NCBI GenBank assembly: GCA_037042915.1
Contig: CM073196.1
Span: forward strand, 3,472,001 to 3,536,000
DNA from: Auricularia sp. M13
Lineage: Eukaryota > Basidiomycota > Agaricomycetes > Auriculariales > Auriculariaceae
Direction: 5' to 3'
DNA length: 64,000 nucleotides
Part shown: positions 11,388-23,669 of the stretch, in pieces
How positions within the stretch are numbered: the first letter of the stretch is position 1
Layout: each line of letters starts with the position of its first letter
Notes under the pieces: model-generated
The model's input: only the letters and a program-made list of their open reading frames with translations
Databases searched by the model: none
Told to the model about the DNA's origin: nothing
Translations under genes and position numbers: made by a program

Positions 11388-14300
11388 ATGGCGCGGTCAG
11401 AAAGGTCTGGCGGAAGGTGCGTGTGCGCTGAATTCCGAGCCGTATTCTGAAGACGCTATCGCCTCCGGGCGACCGACCACGATTGCTAGCCACTCGCCGC
11501 GCGCACGCTCTGCAGCAACGGGCCACCCGCCCAGCGAGCAGACACCAGCCCTCAACCCAGCGACGAGGCGGGCGAGAGAGCCCGAGAGCGAGTCGGATCC
11601 AGAGTCCAGCCAACCAGCCAGGAAGCGGCAGCGCACCACCGACCCGACCATGAAGCTCACCGACCTCGACGGCCACCAGGCCCAGCAGAACGGGGACGCC
11701 GCGGCGAGCTCGGGCGGCGGGCTTGCCGCCACCGCCAACGCCAACGGCAGCAGCAGCACCAGCAACGGCCACACCCGCACCGCCCACCACCTGCAGGGCC
11801 GCCCGCTCTTCGCATCGTCGTCCATCGACCGGCACGAGTTCGTAAGGCTCATGATCCAGTCGCTCAGCGAAGTGGGCTACCAGTGCGTTTGCCGCCGCCG
11901 CCGCCCGCGCGCACAATGGCTGACGCGCGCACCCATTGTACTTCACAGCGGAGCCGCCGCTGCGCTCGAGGCCGAGTCGGGCTATGCTCTCGAGGCGCCT
12001 GAAGTCGCCACGTTTAGACGGGCCGTGCTCGACGGCGCCTGGGACGACGCCGAGGCCTCGCTGGGCCACCTCGGGCTCGCCAACACCGACGACCTCCGCG
12101 TGCGTGGTCTCAAAAGGGACCCGTGACTCCAAATGCTCAGACCTCACTCTGCGCAGGCAACCCGCTTTCTTCTTAGTCAGCAGAAGTATCTCGAGCTGCT
12201 CGAGCAGCAGGATGTTTCGGCTGCGCTGCAGGTGCTCCGCGAAGCGCTCGCTCCCATGAGCTCTGACCAGGAGAAGCTGCATTTGCTCTCGTCGTGCGTA
12301 CTTCAATAGACAATGCTTGTTCTCTCCCTGACAGTTTCACAGGCTCATGATGTGCACAGGCGCCGACGATCTTCGCGAACGCGCGGGCTGGGACGGCTCC
12401 GCGGGCACGTCGAGAAGACGGCTTTTACACCAGCTCCAAAGTATGTTCAACGGCCCTCCTTACTCGCGTGCGCGATTTAACGGCGACTCGCCTACAGCCT
12501 ACATACCGCCCTCGGTCATGTTGCAGCCGCGCCGTCTGACTGCGCTTCTCGAGCAGGCGCGCGCGCATCAGCGGGCGCAATGCCTCTACCACACGCGGAC
12601 CGTCCCCTTTACGCTGCTGGAGGACCACGCGTGCTCGCGCGCGGACTTCCCCGTGCTCACCACGCACATCCTCGCCGAGCACGACGACGAGGTGTGGGAC
12701 ATCCGCTGGAGCCACGACGGGCGCAGCCTCGCGAGCGGGAGCAAGGACAAGTGCGCGATCGTCTGGAGCATCGGGGTGCGTCCCTCTTTCGTTTTCTTTT
12801 CGCCCTTCGCCCGCATAAAACATACTGCGCGCATGCACGCACGCACGCACGCAGACTCCGTCGCGTCTTTATTGCGCTCCTATGTTTCTGTCGGCTGCAT
12901 GGGTGGCGGGTCGCCCGCGATCTGTTGCGACAAATGTGTTTGCCGTTCAGCTGGTCCTGCGAGATGTGGCTGCAATTTACCCCCTATCAATGTGTATCGG
13001 TCCCGTGCGCTGACGCCCTCGCCTCTTGTTCTAGCCGGAGACGGGCCCGGCACAACGAGAATGCGTTGCTGACAAGGTGCTGCGCGACCATGACCACCCG
13101 GTCACGGCCCTCGCGTGGTCGTTGGACGACTCCATATTGCTCACGAGCAGCGAGACCGTCATCAAGATGTGGAACGCGAAGGCACGTGGGCTTTATACAT
13201 TCTTCACTCGCATTTGAAGCTGACCTAGTCAATCGCCCTGTGTCTTATCACGCCGCTTCCGTCTGCCTGGACGATTCTTCATCTTCACCGCGCGATGTAT
13301 CTGTCGATGCGATTTCTGCCGCTTTTACCAATCCGGTTCTTTGCTCTCGGCGACCAACCCCTCGTGCCCATCTGTCGGTCCCGGATCGCAGACCGGTGCT
13401 TGCATACGGGATTTGAAGAAACACGACGAGACGGTAAGTTCACTGGTGTATCTGCCGGATGGTTCAGGCTTCGTATCGGGCGGGATGGATCGCAAGATAA
13501 TCGTTTGGGTGAGTGTGCCTGCACCCTTAATTGAAGTTCACTATTGACTGATCACCTTTCTTGTCAATCCTTGTCTTTTTGACGGATACGCTCCATTCTG
13601 GGACCTGATGCGGCTACTCCATGGCTCCTCCGGCTACCTCCCCATTGCGTTCATCCGCGATGTATCCCGGGTGCAATGCGGGATTCCGACCCAACACCCT
13701 GGTACTACTGCATCCCCCGATCTTGCTGCGGCCTACACTTCTTGTTCTGTGCATCATACGATCTGGTCCGCCCACGGAACTTCGAAATTCGCGCACGCAT
13801 TGCTCGCACACTTTCGTGACGTGCTGTGTGCTCCGCCGCCGCCGCTGTGTATGGCTTTATGTCATCCGTCCTGTGTCTGGCCCGGAACTCGTCGAACCTT
13901 CCTGTTACGTGACTATCTACAGGACAACGATGGATCAGTACGGGAATCATGGCCCCTCGCCCCGATCCGGATATGCGACCTCACAGTCTCGCCGGACGGG
14001 AGTCGTCTGATTGCGGTCGGCCTCCTGCGGTTGAACGAGTCGGCGACAGCATCGACTACCAGCCTATCGCAGCCGACCAACACCCCAGGCGCGAACGGGC
14101 TCGGGGCCGTCAATACGCTGCGCATGACCCCTGCAGGGGCCGCGCCGAGGAACAAGCTCGTCATCTATAACCTGCAGTCGAAGCAGGAACTGAAGTGAGT
14201 CTCTTTCTTTCTTTGCCTTTGAAGCGTGGACGGGGGAGGGCCAAGCCACGTGCAGGCTTAGGCTCTATTAGCCGCGCAGATCTCCAGTGGCTGACTAGGA

Positions 14301-15293
14301 TTGCTTTGACAAGCAGTGTAATTGAAGTCCTCGGAGAGGTGACAAGCGTTAGAGTGTCACGGGATTCTCGCTACGCCATTGTCAACCACGCGCCCGATGT
14401 GAGTAGGCTTTTCGTCGACGACTTTGACTCCAATTGCGCCCGGGTGGAAGCGAATGTATGCGGATGCGCGGCCGCTGTGCCTGTGCTGGTCTCGGTCCAC
14501 AGCACGCGCCGCGTGTCGCGGTGGATCTAGTTGGCCGCTGATATGGATCAGATCCCGCGGCCCTAGCCAAGTCCTTCGGGCACGCTGCTGCTGCCGCTGC
14601 GTATACGGCCAGCCCCTGAAGATGCGATCCACTGCAGTTTCCCCTCTGGGATCACCCGTCTTCGTGCTGTTCCGGTTCTGTTCTGCCGATTTGCTGACGC
14701 CCAGCGGCGTTTCGCAGGAGGTCCACTTATGGGACTTGGAGTCGGGACGCCTCGCCCGCAAGTTTACCGGTCAGCGACAAGGTCAACACGTCATTCGCAG
14801 TTGTTTCGGAGGCGACGAAGACAGCTTCGTGCTGACGGGAAGCGAAGGTGCGTTCGCGCGTGAGCTCGGCCCGCGGCTGGCCTCTGGAGCGTTTTTCCTT
14901 TTCCCTTCTTTTCTGACGGCTGGCTGACTGAACCCGTGTTGCGCCGTACTCCCGGTTGCCACTCGCCCCTTTGCAGACGGCAACGTCTATGTCTGGCATC
15001 GCGACACGGGCGTGCTGCTGGAGGTGCTGGCCGGGCACGGCGAGGGCTCGGTCAACTCGGTCGCGTGGAACCCGCGGGAGCCCGCGTTGTTTGCGTCGTG
15101 CTCGGACGACCAGACGATCCGCATCTGGGAGGCCCCGCCGCCCGGCATTCCGGACTTCGATCGTGAAAGAGAGCGAGAGCGGGAGCGGGAGCGGTCGCGG
15201 CAGCTGGCCCTGGCCGCCGCGGACGACGACGCGCAGCAGGAAGGCGGTCTGGGCCCCGGCGCGCGGGCCAAAGGCAAGGGCCGCGGGGTGTGA
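11388..15293 (+). CDS. GID7: GID7/WDR26-type LisH-CTLH-WD40 subunit of the GID/CTLH ubiquitin ligase
   Basis: Twelve exons: 11388-11416, 11490-11882, 11949-12099, 12157-12293, 12343-12440, 12498-12775, 13035-13181, 13392-13508, 13923-14194, 14317-14398, 14718-14847, 14977-15293, giving 716 residues. After a Ser/Pro-rich head comes a LisH-like helix ([13 protein letters not shown]), then a CTLH region ([26 protein letters not shown]), then [14 protein letters not shown], a hallmark of WDR26/Gid7. WD40 repeats follow ([47 protein letters not shown]). The tail is an Arg/Glu-repeat linker. GID7 links the catalytic module to higher-order GID assemblies that degrade metabolic enzymes. The intron after 13181 is GC-AG. 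The ATG at 11650 is an alternative start without the two 5' exon pieces. Confidence 0.9.
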
Positions 15294-16218
15294 ACGGCAC
15301 GCGCGAAGGGAAGGCCCCGCGCGCCCCTTCACGCGGAGCCCGGCACCCTCGTTTTTTTTTCTCGCCCCGTCCCGCCGGGGTGCCGGTAACTTTGAGCGTG
15401 GACGGGCAGACGTCGGACGCCGCGCCGTCGTGGCGGATGGGCGGACAGTGATAGGTGCACATACATGCGCAAGCGGGCGCGACGGCCCCGCTTGCGCGTG
15501 GGTGGTGTGCCAGTGCCAGATTCAGATTCAGAAGGCGATTTTCGGACATGTCATTGTCATTTTTCCTCGACGTCGTCCGTTCCGCGCCCCTTCGCCCCGT
15601 TCGATGTGTCGTCTGTCTGTGTTCTTCCTCTCCGGACACCCGTCCTTCCCTTGTTTTGCTTTCCATTTGGGGCTTCCGGCTGTTCACACCCCCCCCCGAA
15701 CTCTCTAACTACCTACCTGCCACCACTGTCTGATCCGCGTCGCCCTTGTCCGTGTGCATCATCTGTCCAGTGTCTCGTTGCTCTCGCGTTCTTCTCGAGT
15801 CCTGTCCTGTCCTGTCCTTCCATCCATCCGCGCGCATAGATAGCTCCCCATCCCCCCATCCCCTGTTTTCACATACTTACCTACCTACCTACTGTACAAT
15901 CAGGAAACGGCAATTACGATTTGACGATTGAATCGAAGTGAATTGAGTTGTATGGCATTGCGTAAGCCGCACCACACATAGTGTAATAGTCATACAACTG
16001 GACTCGGAGTGACAGGACCGGAAAATCTGGACGAATACAGAACTGGATACTGAATGGCGATTGGCGGCGAGTGGCGAGTGAAAGTCACAACACCACTGAA
16101 CACACAAACAAGGGCATGCCATGCGTGTAGGGCGTGATACTGTAGGTTTACAAAGCGACGCGACGCGGGGAGGTAACAGGTTGAGACTGGGGAGGTGGCC
16201 GCCGTGCAGTGTAAGTGT
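15294..16218. other. Spacer between converging genes
   Basis: Holds the 3' UTRs of GID7 and Elongin A. It contains C/T-rich sequence with (cctg)n, (atcc)n and (ctac)n short runs around 15800-15895. I see no gene. Confidence 0.5.
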
Positions 16219-17390
16219 TCATTTCGTGAGCTGCGAGTACGCGCGGTGCTTGGGCATGAAAAGCGACGCCATCGGGTTCTTCTTGGGCTTTGGCGGCGGT
16301 GGTGGTGGTGGTGGTGGTGATGCTGCTTGCGGCGAGAGTGAGGAGGAAGTGGGCCGGTGCGCGGCGTCCTGCGGCCTGCCAGTGAGAACTGTTCTTGCGC
16401 TTGCGCTGGAGCTGGAGCTGGAGGGTGCCGGCCGAGGTTCAAACGCAATTGTCGCGCTCCGAGGAGGCTGCGGCGCGGGCACGGCCTGCGCCTTGGCCAG
16501 GGACGCCTTCTGCGCGTCCTTGCGCGTCTTCTCGAAGAGCGTCTTCGGGCGTGCTGCGAAGCATGCGCAAGGAGGTGAGAGTGAGAGTGAGGGAGTGGGT
16601 GCGAGGGTCGGCGTACAGAAGGAGGCGCCGCCGCGGAAGGGCCGCTTGCGCGGGGGCGTCTTGTCCGTGAGGACGATCTGGCGCGCGCGTTTGTGCGCGC
16701 GCTCTTCGTCGCGGAGGGAGCGCATGCGCGAGGCGGCCTGCTCGATGCGGCTTTCCGCATCTTCTTGCAGCTCCTGCACGCCCTCGTCAGCACCCGCATG
16801 CAGGTGTGAGGCTGGACGACGGACGGACGGACCTGGTAGCAGTCGCGCCAGGACGCGGGCTCGCTGAAGTCGTCCGCGTCGAGCTCCTGCGCAAAGTCGC
16901 GCACGCAGAGCGCGTGCCAGACCTCTGGAAGCGGGCCGCGTCAGCAGTTGCGCGGATAGTCGGGGGGAATCAGCGCGCGCCTTCGTCTTCGAGCGCAATA
17001 TGCTTTAGCAGTGGGTCAGCCTGAGCGGAGGATTGCCAGCAAGCGTGTGTGTGCGGGCGTGCGCACCGGGGCCTTTCGCTCGAGCCGGAGCAGGCTCTGG
17101 GGCGTGCAGGCGTCGAGCACGGGCTTGAGGACGCGGTAGGGGACGTCGTCGACGCCGTCGAGGACTGCAGCGGCGACGGCGGCCGCGGGCGGGGCAGGGA
17201 AGATCAGATGGGTTGCGTTGCGAGGCATCAATTCGATTATCGACGCACAGTCGATGTTCTTGGCCACGACTGACGAGACCGTCTCAGCTCTCAGAAAAAA
17301 TTTTTTTTTTCCTGGCACACCTCTGTGACAGTACTGGGAGAGCGTAGGCAGCTGGCGGCTGCTACTAGTGGGCAGCAGGTCTGGCGCCAT
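16219..17390 (-). CDS. Elongin A (RNA polymerase II elongation factor SIII subunit A)
   Basis: Exons on the minus strand: 17390-17067, 17020-16981, 16924-16833, 16773-16219, giving 336 residues. A further 63-base intron, 16616-16554, probably splits the last exon and keeps the frame (315 residues). The Elongin A core is clear: VPYRVLKPVLDACTPQSLLR, then VWHALCVRDFAQEL and SWRDCY, followed by a charged coiled-coil (DEERAHKRARQIV) and TPPRKRPFRG. The first part matches the BC-box/F-box-like region that binds Elongin C. The tail is low-complexity with nine prolines. The intron after 16981 appears to be GC-AG (GAAG|gcgcgc). An A10T6 run lies in frame within exon 1. Family confidence is high. Exact splicing of the first and last exons is less sure. 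Confidence 0.85.
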
Positions 17391-17914
17391 GTGTCCGGCC
17401 GGGAGATGCGGAGCGGAGATGGGAGACGCGTATTTGCAGCAGATGTTTTCGCGTGAAACGTGGCCCGAGCTTCGATACATATGTCACTCCGCGCGCGCCC
17501 GCATGCATTGCCGCTTGCGCACGCTCGGCGGAGATATCCCAGCGCATACAGCCTATACCAACAGGGGCCCCATCTGCCGGCCCACGCAGGCAGGCAGGCC
17601 CGCATCCGCTCTCTGCATTTGCCTGGTCGGGACACGCGCTGAAGCGTATAGCTTAAATTATGCGCATTCGCACGGTTAGTTCGATTGCCGACCGACCGCG
17701 CGATCTCAGTCAGTCGAGATTCGGATTGGAAAGAATTTATTCCCTCGGCCAAATGCATCGCGGGCTCGCGTGGAGGGAGAAGCAGGAGGGGGGGCAATTG
17801 AATGCTCCCGCTCCTCCGGCCGCACGCACGCACGCATAAAAGGCGGGCGATGCGAGGGCCTGTTTCTCGAAGCCTCATCACCGCCGCGTCCTCCCTCGTC
17901 CCTCGCCTGCCGCG

Positions 17915-19043
17915 ATGTTTTACACGCCCGGCCTCGACCACCAGCGCCCGACGCACGCCCGCCTCCACCTGCGCGACGCCCGCGACGCCCAGGTGCTGCT
18001 GGAGGCCGTGCGGCTCGGCATACTGCAGATAGTCTCCCGCCGGCTCAACGACGTGCGTGTGCCCGTGTCTCTCGTCACTGCCGTCTCACCTACTGTATCT
18101 GTTTCACACAGGCCGAGCGCAGCGCATACATCCGGTCCGGGTCCGTGTTCGTGTGGGAAGAGTCGGACGACGAGCTGGGCCTGAAGCGGTGGACGGACGG
18201 CCGGTTCTGGAGCCAGTCGCGGATGCGGGAGCCGTTTCTGTTTTACGAGGAGCGCGTCGTGGAGCGCGTGCCCAACGAGCCGCGGTGGGCACATGCACCC
18301 TTGGTCGTCATTGCGTTGCTGATGGCCGCCACCGCAGTACGCGCGCCGGCGCGGGGTCGGACGCGTTCCGATTCGTCGAGGGCTCGGGGGCCTCCGGCGG
18401 ACGGTCGGGCAGCAGCGGGGGCGGGGCGACGACGGCGGGGACCGGTGCGGGGCTGGTGAAGCAGACGTACAGCGCGTTCGTGCACAACCAGGCGCCGGGC
18501 GGGAAGCCCCGGAAATGGCATCTGACGGCGTATTTGACGTACGCGGACGTGTCGCATCTCCCGACGATCGACCTCGACCCGACGCTGCGCTCGATCGTCA
18601 TCCCGCCCGGCATGTACCGCAGCGCCAAGGCCCGCTCGCGCCAGGTCGACCTCGAGAACACGTACGCGACCGCCGACCCCGGCCGCGCAGCGCTCGCCGC
18701 CACGCCCGTCCGCCTCGCCTCGCCCTACCCCCACATCCCCCAGCACGCCCAGCCGTTCTCGCCCGGCCCCGCGACGCCGCACCCGGTCTTCCCCGCCGAC
18801 TTCCAGCACCACCCAGGCCTCGCACAGCAGCAGCAGATGCTCGCACGCTACCCGTACGCCGCCGCCCAGACGCCCGCGCCCCAGCTCTCGCCGTACGGCC
18901 AGCAGCCGCCGCAGCCGCAGGCGCTGCCGGCCCAGTACGCGCAGAGCCAGCAGGCGCTGTCCGCCGCCGAGCGCGCGGCGCAGGACCGCCTTGCGGAGGA
19001 CCAGCGGCTGATATCGATGCTCAACGCGCGCAACATGATGTGA
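17915..19043 (+). CDS. WOPR (Gti1/Pac2 family) transcription regulator
   Basis: Exons 17915-18052, 18112-18284 and 18338-19043 give 338 residues. WOPR box part A: HARLHLRDARDAQVLLEAVR and GILQIVSRRLN. Part B: IRSGSVFVWEE, then LKRWTDGRFWSQSRM, the signature DNA-contacting segment. After a Gly/Ser-rich insert, VKQTYSAFVH and KWHLTAYLTY complete the fold. The C-terminal 130 residues are Gln/Pro/Ala-rich, as in the WOPR activators Wor1/Ryp1/Sge1. In other fungi these proteins control morphology, secondary metabolism or mating. The target here cannot be read from sequence. It is divergent from Elongin A across 524 bases. Confidence 0.92.
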
Positions 19044-19273
19044 CCGAAGCCCCATTGCTATGTTTTCCCTTTGCCCTTTTTTTCTCTTCAATTTCTCTTT
19101 CCGCGTCCGGGGTGCGTAGACTTGCATTGGGGGGTTTCGCTGCTCGCAGTTCTGCTTAGTGCTTTCGCTGCATCATTCATTGATCATTGTACATTACAAC
19201 ACATCTCATCGCATGCGGCCGTGTCGCCACACCTTGACGACAATAAAAAATAAACATCCGGTACGGACTTCTA

Positions 19274-19949
19274 TTAAGCGTCGTCGTCGTCGTCGTCGTC
19301 CGAGTCCTGCTGCTGCTGCTGCCGCCGCACCTGCGCGTCCATCGCGCCCAAGACGTCCGCGTCACCGGACCCCTGCTGCTGCGCCGCGAGCCGCTGGCCT
19401 GGCGGAAGCTGAGCGTAAGCACCCCGTGACACACGCACGCAGGCGAGGACGTCACGTACGTGTCAGCTGCAGGATGGCCTCCTGCGTCCTGCGCTCCAAT
19501 CTGGCCAGCTTGCGCTCCATCTCGCGCTTCAGGTCCCAATTGGGCCGCTTCGGCGCGATGCTAAAGATATCCTGAACAAAGAGATGATGAGCACGATACG
19601 ATACGAGGGCAAGTGAATAGAGTGTGGCACCAGCTCCTGGTTCCGCCGCGCCGCGTCCTCGGCGATGATCTGCTCCGCGAGCCCGTCCACCGCGCGCTCG
19701 ACCGTCTCCGTGTCCCCGCCGGCGCCCGTCGGCCGACGCAGCGTCCGCGTCTCCGGGTCGAAGTTGCGGTGCCGGATGGGAAGCTCGCGATCCCCGCTGC
19801 AATTGCAATAAAAGAAATGAGTTTCAGTTAGTAGCACGAACGAACGAACACGAGTAGGCAGCAACGCACTCTGCGCCGGCCTTGCGCTTGCGCAGCGCGA
19901 GCAGCCGCGCCTTGCGCGCCTCGGACTCCTCGACCAACGACGTGCTCAT
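19274..19949 (-). CDS. cwf18: Cwf18/CCDC12 spliceosome-associated protein
   Basis: Exons on the minus strand: 19949-19870, 19796-19631, 19571-19460, 19398-19274, giving 160 residues. The start KARLLALRKRKA, the middle HRNFDPETRTLRRP and ETVERAVDGLAEQIIAED, and IFSIAPKRPNWDLKREMERK form the cwf18 family signature. The tail is Gln-rich, ending in a run of seven Asp (GAC repeat, 19279-19300). Members belong to the Prp19/NineTeen complex and the activated spliceosome in the nucleus. The last intron uses acceptor cttccgccag at 19399. The nearer AG would break the frame. Confidence 0.92.
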
Positions 19950-20063
19950 GGTACAGTATGGTTGAGTTCAGACTTGTGCACGGCTCGGGTGCCGCCGACG
20001 TTCAGCTTATTTTCTTCAAGTTCGACGCCGGCTAGGTAGCCACTTCCAACACGCGCCACGGCC
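19950..20063. promoter_or_regulatory. Compact bidirectional promoter between cwf18 and GUF1
   Basis: Only 114 bases separate the two divergent ATGs (19949 minus, 20064 plus), so the promoters of a splicing factor and a mitochondrial translation factor must share this interval. Confidence 0.7.
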
Positions 20064-23000
20064 ATGTCGCTCGCAATGCGCTTGACGGCGCGTCTGAGCC
20101 GGCGCTGTCAACATGACCGTCTCGCGCTGCCGCTCTCTCCTCCGCGCACACGCACCATTTGCACCACCGCGCCCCGACGCATCAACATGCAAAACTACCC
20201 CTCTGAAAATATCAGGTCTGCGTTTCCTTCGCCCTGGGTTTCTCTTGGTGCGCGAGGTCTGGTGCTGACGCCGCCGCCGCTGCCGCCTTATTGCAGAAAT
20301 TTCGCCATCATCGCGCACATTGACCACGGGAAATCGACGCTGTCGGATAGGCGCGTGTCTTTCTTGTGGTCAGTACGGCGCAAAACTGACTGACGGACGG
20401 ATGGGCTGGCTGGTAACTGAACAGACTTCTTGAGGCGCGTCCCTTCGCATCCGCCCTCCGTTGACGCGCATTCTCACCCACCCACCCACCGCTCTCCAGT
20501 TGACCAACACGATCCGGCGCGGCGTCGCGGGCGAGAACCAGCAGGTGCTCGACAAGCTCAAGGTCGAGCGCGAGCGCGGGATCACCGGTGCGCGTTTCAG
20601 TTTGTGTGCGGCGGAACTGAACTGGAACTGGCTGGTGGTGCAGTCAAAGCGCAGACCGTCAGGCATGTGTCCCCTTCGTTCGCGTTGGAGTTGGGGTGAT
20701 GGATGCATCGCTGACTGGAACACGACACACAACAGTATGTTCTACCACGACAAGGACGCCGGGCGGGAGTACCTGCTCAACCTCATCGACACGCCTGTCA
20801 GTCTCCCTCTGCCCCCCTCCCCCCCTCTCTCTCTGTCAGCTGTTTCTGGTTTTTCTTTCTCAACCTGCTTCCGTTGTGTTGTAGGGCCATGTAGACTTTT
20901 CGTGGGAGGTCGCGCGCTCGCTGGGCGCGTGCGAGGGCGCGATCCTGCTCGTCGACGCGTCGCAGGGCGTCCAGGCGCAGTCCATCTCCGTCTTCCATGC
21001 CGCCAAGGAGAAGGGGCTCAAGATTATACCCGTGCTCAATAAGGTGCGTGCCACTTTCTCAGATTTCAGATCTCACAACTCGCATCTCACCTATCCTGAT
21101 CCTCCTCATTCGAACCTCGAAATTCCCATCCTGATACCCATTCAAACCTCGGACATCCTCATCCCAAACTCGGACATCCTCATACCAAACTCGTTCAAAC
21201 TCTCGCACCCACCAAAACAACAGATCGACCTACCCGCGGCAGAGCCCTCGCGCATCGCGTCGCAAATCCAGGCGATGTTCGACCTCGCGCCGGCGGACAT
21301 CATCGCGGTGTCCGCGAAGACGGGCCGCGGCGTGCAGGACGTGCTCGCCGCCATCGTGCACCGCATCCCGCCGCCCGATCGGAGCGCCGCCGCGGACGCG
21401 CCGCTCAAAATGCTGCTCTTTGATTCGTCGTGCGTCCGCCTCCTTGTCCTTGTCCGAATACACCGCTGACTCTGACGGCGTGATATTCCGACTCCGACTC
21501 TGACGGCGTGATATACCGACTCGCTGACGGCGTGATATACCGACTCGCTGACGGCGTGATATACCGACTGACACTGACACTGACACTGACTCAACTCGCT
21601 GGGACGACAGTTACGATCGCTACCGCGGCGTCATCTCGCTGATGAGCATCAAGAACGGCGAGCTGCGCAAAGGTGTGTACTTGTGAAAGTGAACGACCTC
21701 TTTTCACCCACCGGTACCGGACGTGGTGTCTTTCTTCCCTTCTCAGTCATGATTTTTTTTTCGTTGTTGGACAGTGGCGCGATGAACTGATTATTTTTCT
21801 CAATGCATAGGCGACAAGATCGCGTCGTGCCACTCGCGGAAGAAGTACGAGGTGATGGACCTAGGGATCATGCACCCCGAGGAGACTCCCACGGCGTGTC
21901 TGCGCCCGGGGCAGGTCGGCTGGGTAGGTCGGTGCGTCTCTGCTGCCCGGCCGCTCAGGAGTCTTACCGCCGGCTTGTTTTCGTTGTTTTGCTTTTCTTT
22001 TGGTCCGCGGCGGCACAGCATGCAATATGAAGGATACCGGCGAAGGTGTGTGTCTGACCATGTGTGTCACGCTCCGCGGCATCGTCACACCGGCGGCCCG
22101 GCAATTGAATCGGCATTCAGTTAACGCTGACTGACTGTTCGCCGTGTGTTTTTGTTGTTTTTTCTTTTCGCAGCAACGATCGGGGACACGTTCCACCGCG
22201 TGGGCCAGGACGTCGAGCCGCTTCCCGGCTTCCAGCTCGCTAAGGCGATGGTGAGTGTCGTCTCATTTGCGGTGACGAGCCCTCACCTGCTACTTGCAGG
22301 TCTTCGCTGGCATTTACCCTGTCGATTCCAACGACTTCCCGAAGCTGGAGGAGTCTATTAAGCGGGCGAGCTTATCTCCCTGACGCGTGTCTGCCCGGCT
22401 GACCGACTGACCAACCGCGCAGCTCACGCTGACGGATCGCAGCGTCTCGGTGCAGCGGGAATCGTCGACTGCATTGGGTGCGTGCTGGCGTGCGCGCCAT
22501 TGAGTCGCCAAACTGCCGTCTGAGTGAATGGCTGTGATGCAGGGCAAGGGTGCAGACTGGGCTTCCTCGGCACGCTGCACATGGACGTCTTCCGCCAGCG
22601 CCTGGAGGATGAATACGATGCGAACGTGATCATTACTGCGCCCACCGTGCCGTACAAATGTATGTGTGTCTGTGTGCCCCGCTCCGCTCCCCCCTTGGCC
22701 CTCTTCACTGTTCAGCGTCTCCGGCGCGCTGGTTCGGCTCAATGCTCATCGATGGTGCTCATGCGTGCAGTGGTCTTCCGCGATAGGGAGGTGTTTGTCA
22801 GCAACCCGACCGACTTTCCGGACGTGCACGACCCGCGCACGCGGCTCGAGGAGGTGCAAGAACCCATGGTGACCGCGTCGATCATTGTGCCCAGCGGTGC
22901 GTGCAGCCCGCAGTTCCTGGCGTTTTGTTGAGGCGCCCCCTCCCCCCTCCCCCACCTACCACGGGAATCTGCGCGTCTGCTTGCAGACTATCTCGGTGAC

Positions 23001-23669
23001 ATGATGGAGCTGTGCACGTCGCACAGGGCCCAGGACGTCGATTATCGCTACCTCGACTCGGAGTACCAGGCGGCCAGGATCATGCTGACCTGCAAACTCC
23101 CCCTCGGGGAGATCATGACCGACTTCTTCGACAAGCTGAAGAGTCGGAGCTCCGGCTTTGCGAGCTTCGAGTGAGCCCTCGTCTCACCCGGGTGCCTGAG
23201 TTGTGCTTATGTTTGGGCATCGCAGTTATGAACCCGCCGGATATCAGAAGAGCGACCTTGTCAAGGTGTGTGGGGAAAGGTTCCCCGGGACCCGCACTAA
23301 ACAGCCTATTCATAGATGACGTTCCTCCTCAACGGCAAGGCCGTCGACGCTCTCGCCCTCATCGTCCATCGCTCGGCGGCGGACCAGATTGGCCGGGAGT
23401 GGGCTCTGAAGCTGCGTAAAGTCATTCCGCGGCAACAGTTCGAGGTGCCCATTCAAGCTGTCGTCGGGAAGAAGGTCATCGCCCGCGAGACGATTTCTGC
23501 CGTGCGAAAGGACGTCACCGCGGGCATGTACGGCGGGCACCACGAGCGCAAGATGAAGAAGCTCGCCGAACAAAAGGAGGGCAAGAAGAGGCTCAAGCGC
23601 ATAGGCTCCGTCGACGTTCCACAGGAAGCCTTTTTCGAGATCCTCAGCTCGAAGAACAAGGCGAAGTGA
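20064..23669 (+). CDS. GUF1: Mitochondrial translation GTPase GUF1 (LepA/EF4 family)
   Basis: Nineteen exons: 20064-20215, 20297-20350, 20425-20434, 20500-20587, 20644-20662, 20736-20796, 20885-21043, 21224-21429, 21611-21672, 21811-21927, 22019-22045, 22174-22250, 22300-22365, 22423-22477, 22543-22659, 22771-22896, 22987-23170, 23226-23265, 23316-23669, giving 657 residues. The first 50 residues are an Arg-rich mitochondrial presequence. GTPase motifs are intact: [25 protein letters not shown]. LepA-specific parts follow: [35 protein letters not shown], and a basic C-terminal domain with [18 protein letters not shown]. It promotes accurate mitochondrial translation, probably by back-translocation. 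Four introns start with GC (after 20350, 20434, 20662 and 22365), and exon 3 is 10 bases. Confidence 0.95.
21149..21190 (+). repeat. 21-base tandem repeat inside a GUF1 intron
   Basis: Two copies of tcggacatcctcatcccaaac differing by one base, within related imperfect sequence filling the 180-base intron 21044-21223. Confidence 0.75.
21470..21568 (+). repeat. Minisatellite of about 24 bases inside a GUF1 intron
   Basis: Four near-identical units carrying ctgacggcgtgatataccga, followed by an (actgac)n run to about 21592. It lies wholly in the intron 21430-21610, which is unusually long for this gene. Confidence 0.9.

Noticed and set aside
13509-13922. Extra exon in the 414-base GID7 intron (frame 13608-13922 is open)
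   Set aside because: Joining 13508 directly to 13923 gives the expected WD-repeat continuation [14 protein letters not shown]. The open stretch has no WD pattern.
17284-17350. A short 33-base intron in Elongin A exon 1 spanning the A10T6 run
   Set aside because: It is below the usual minimum intron length here, and the unspliced reading stays in frame. I kept the continuous exon.
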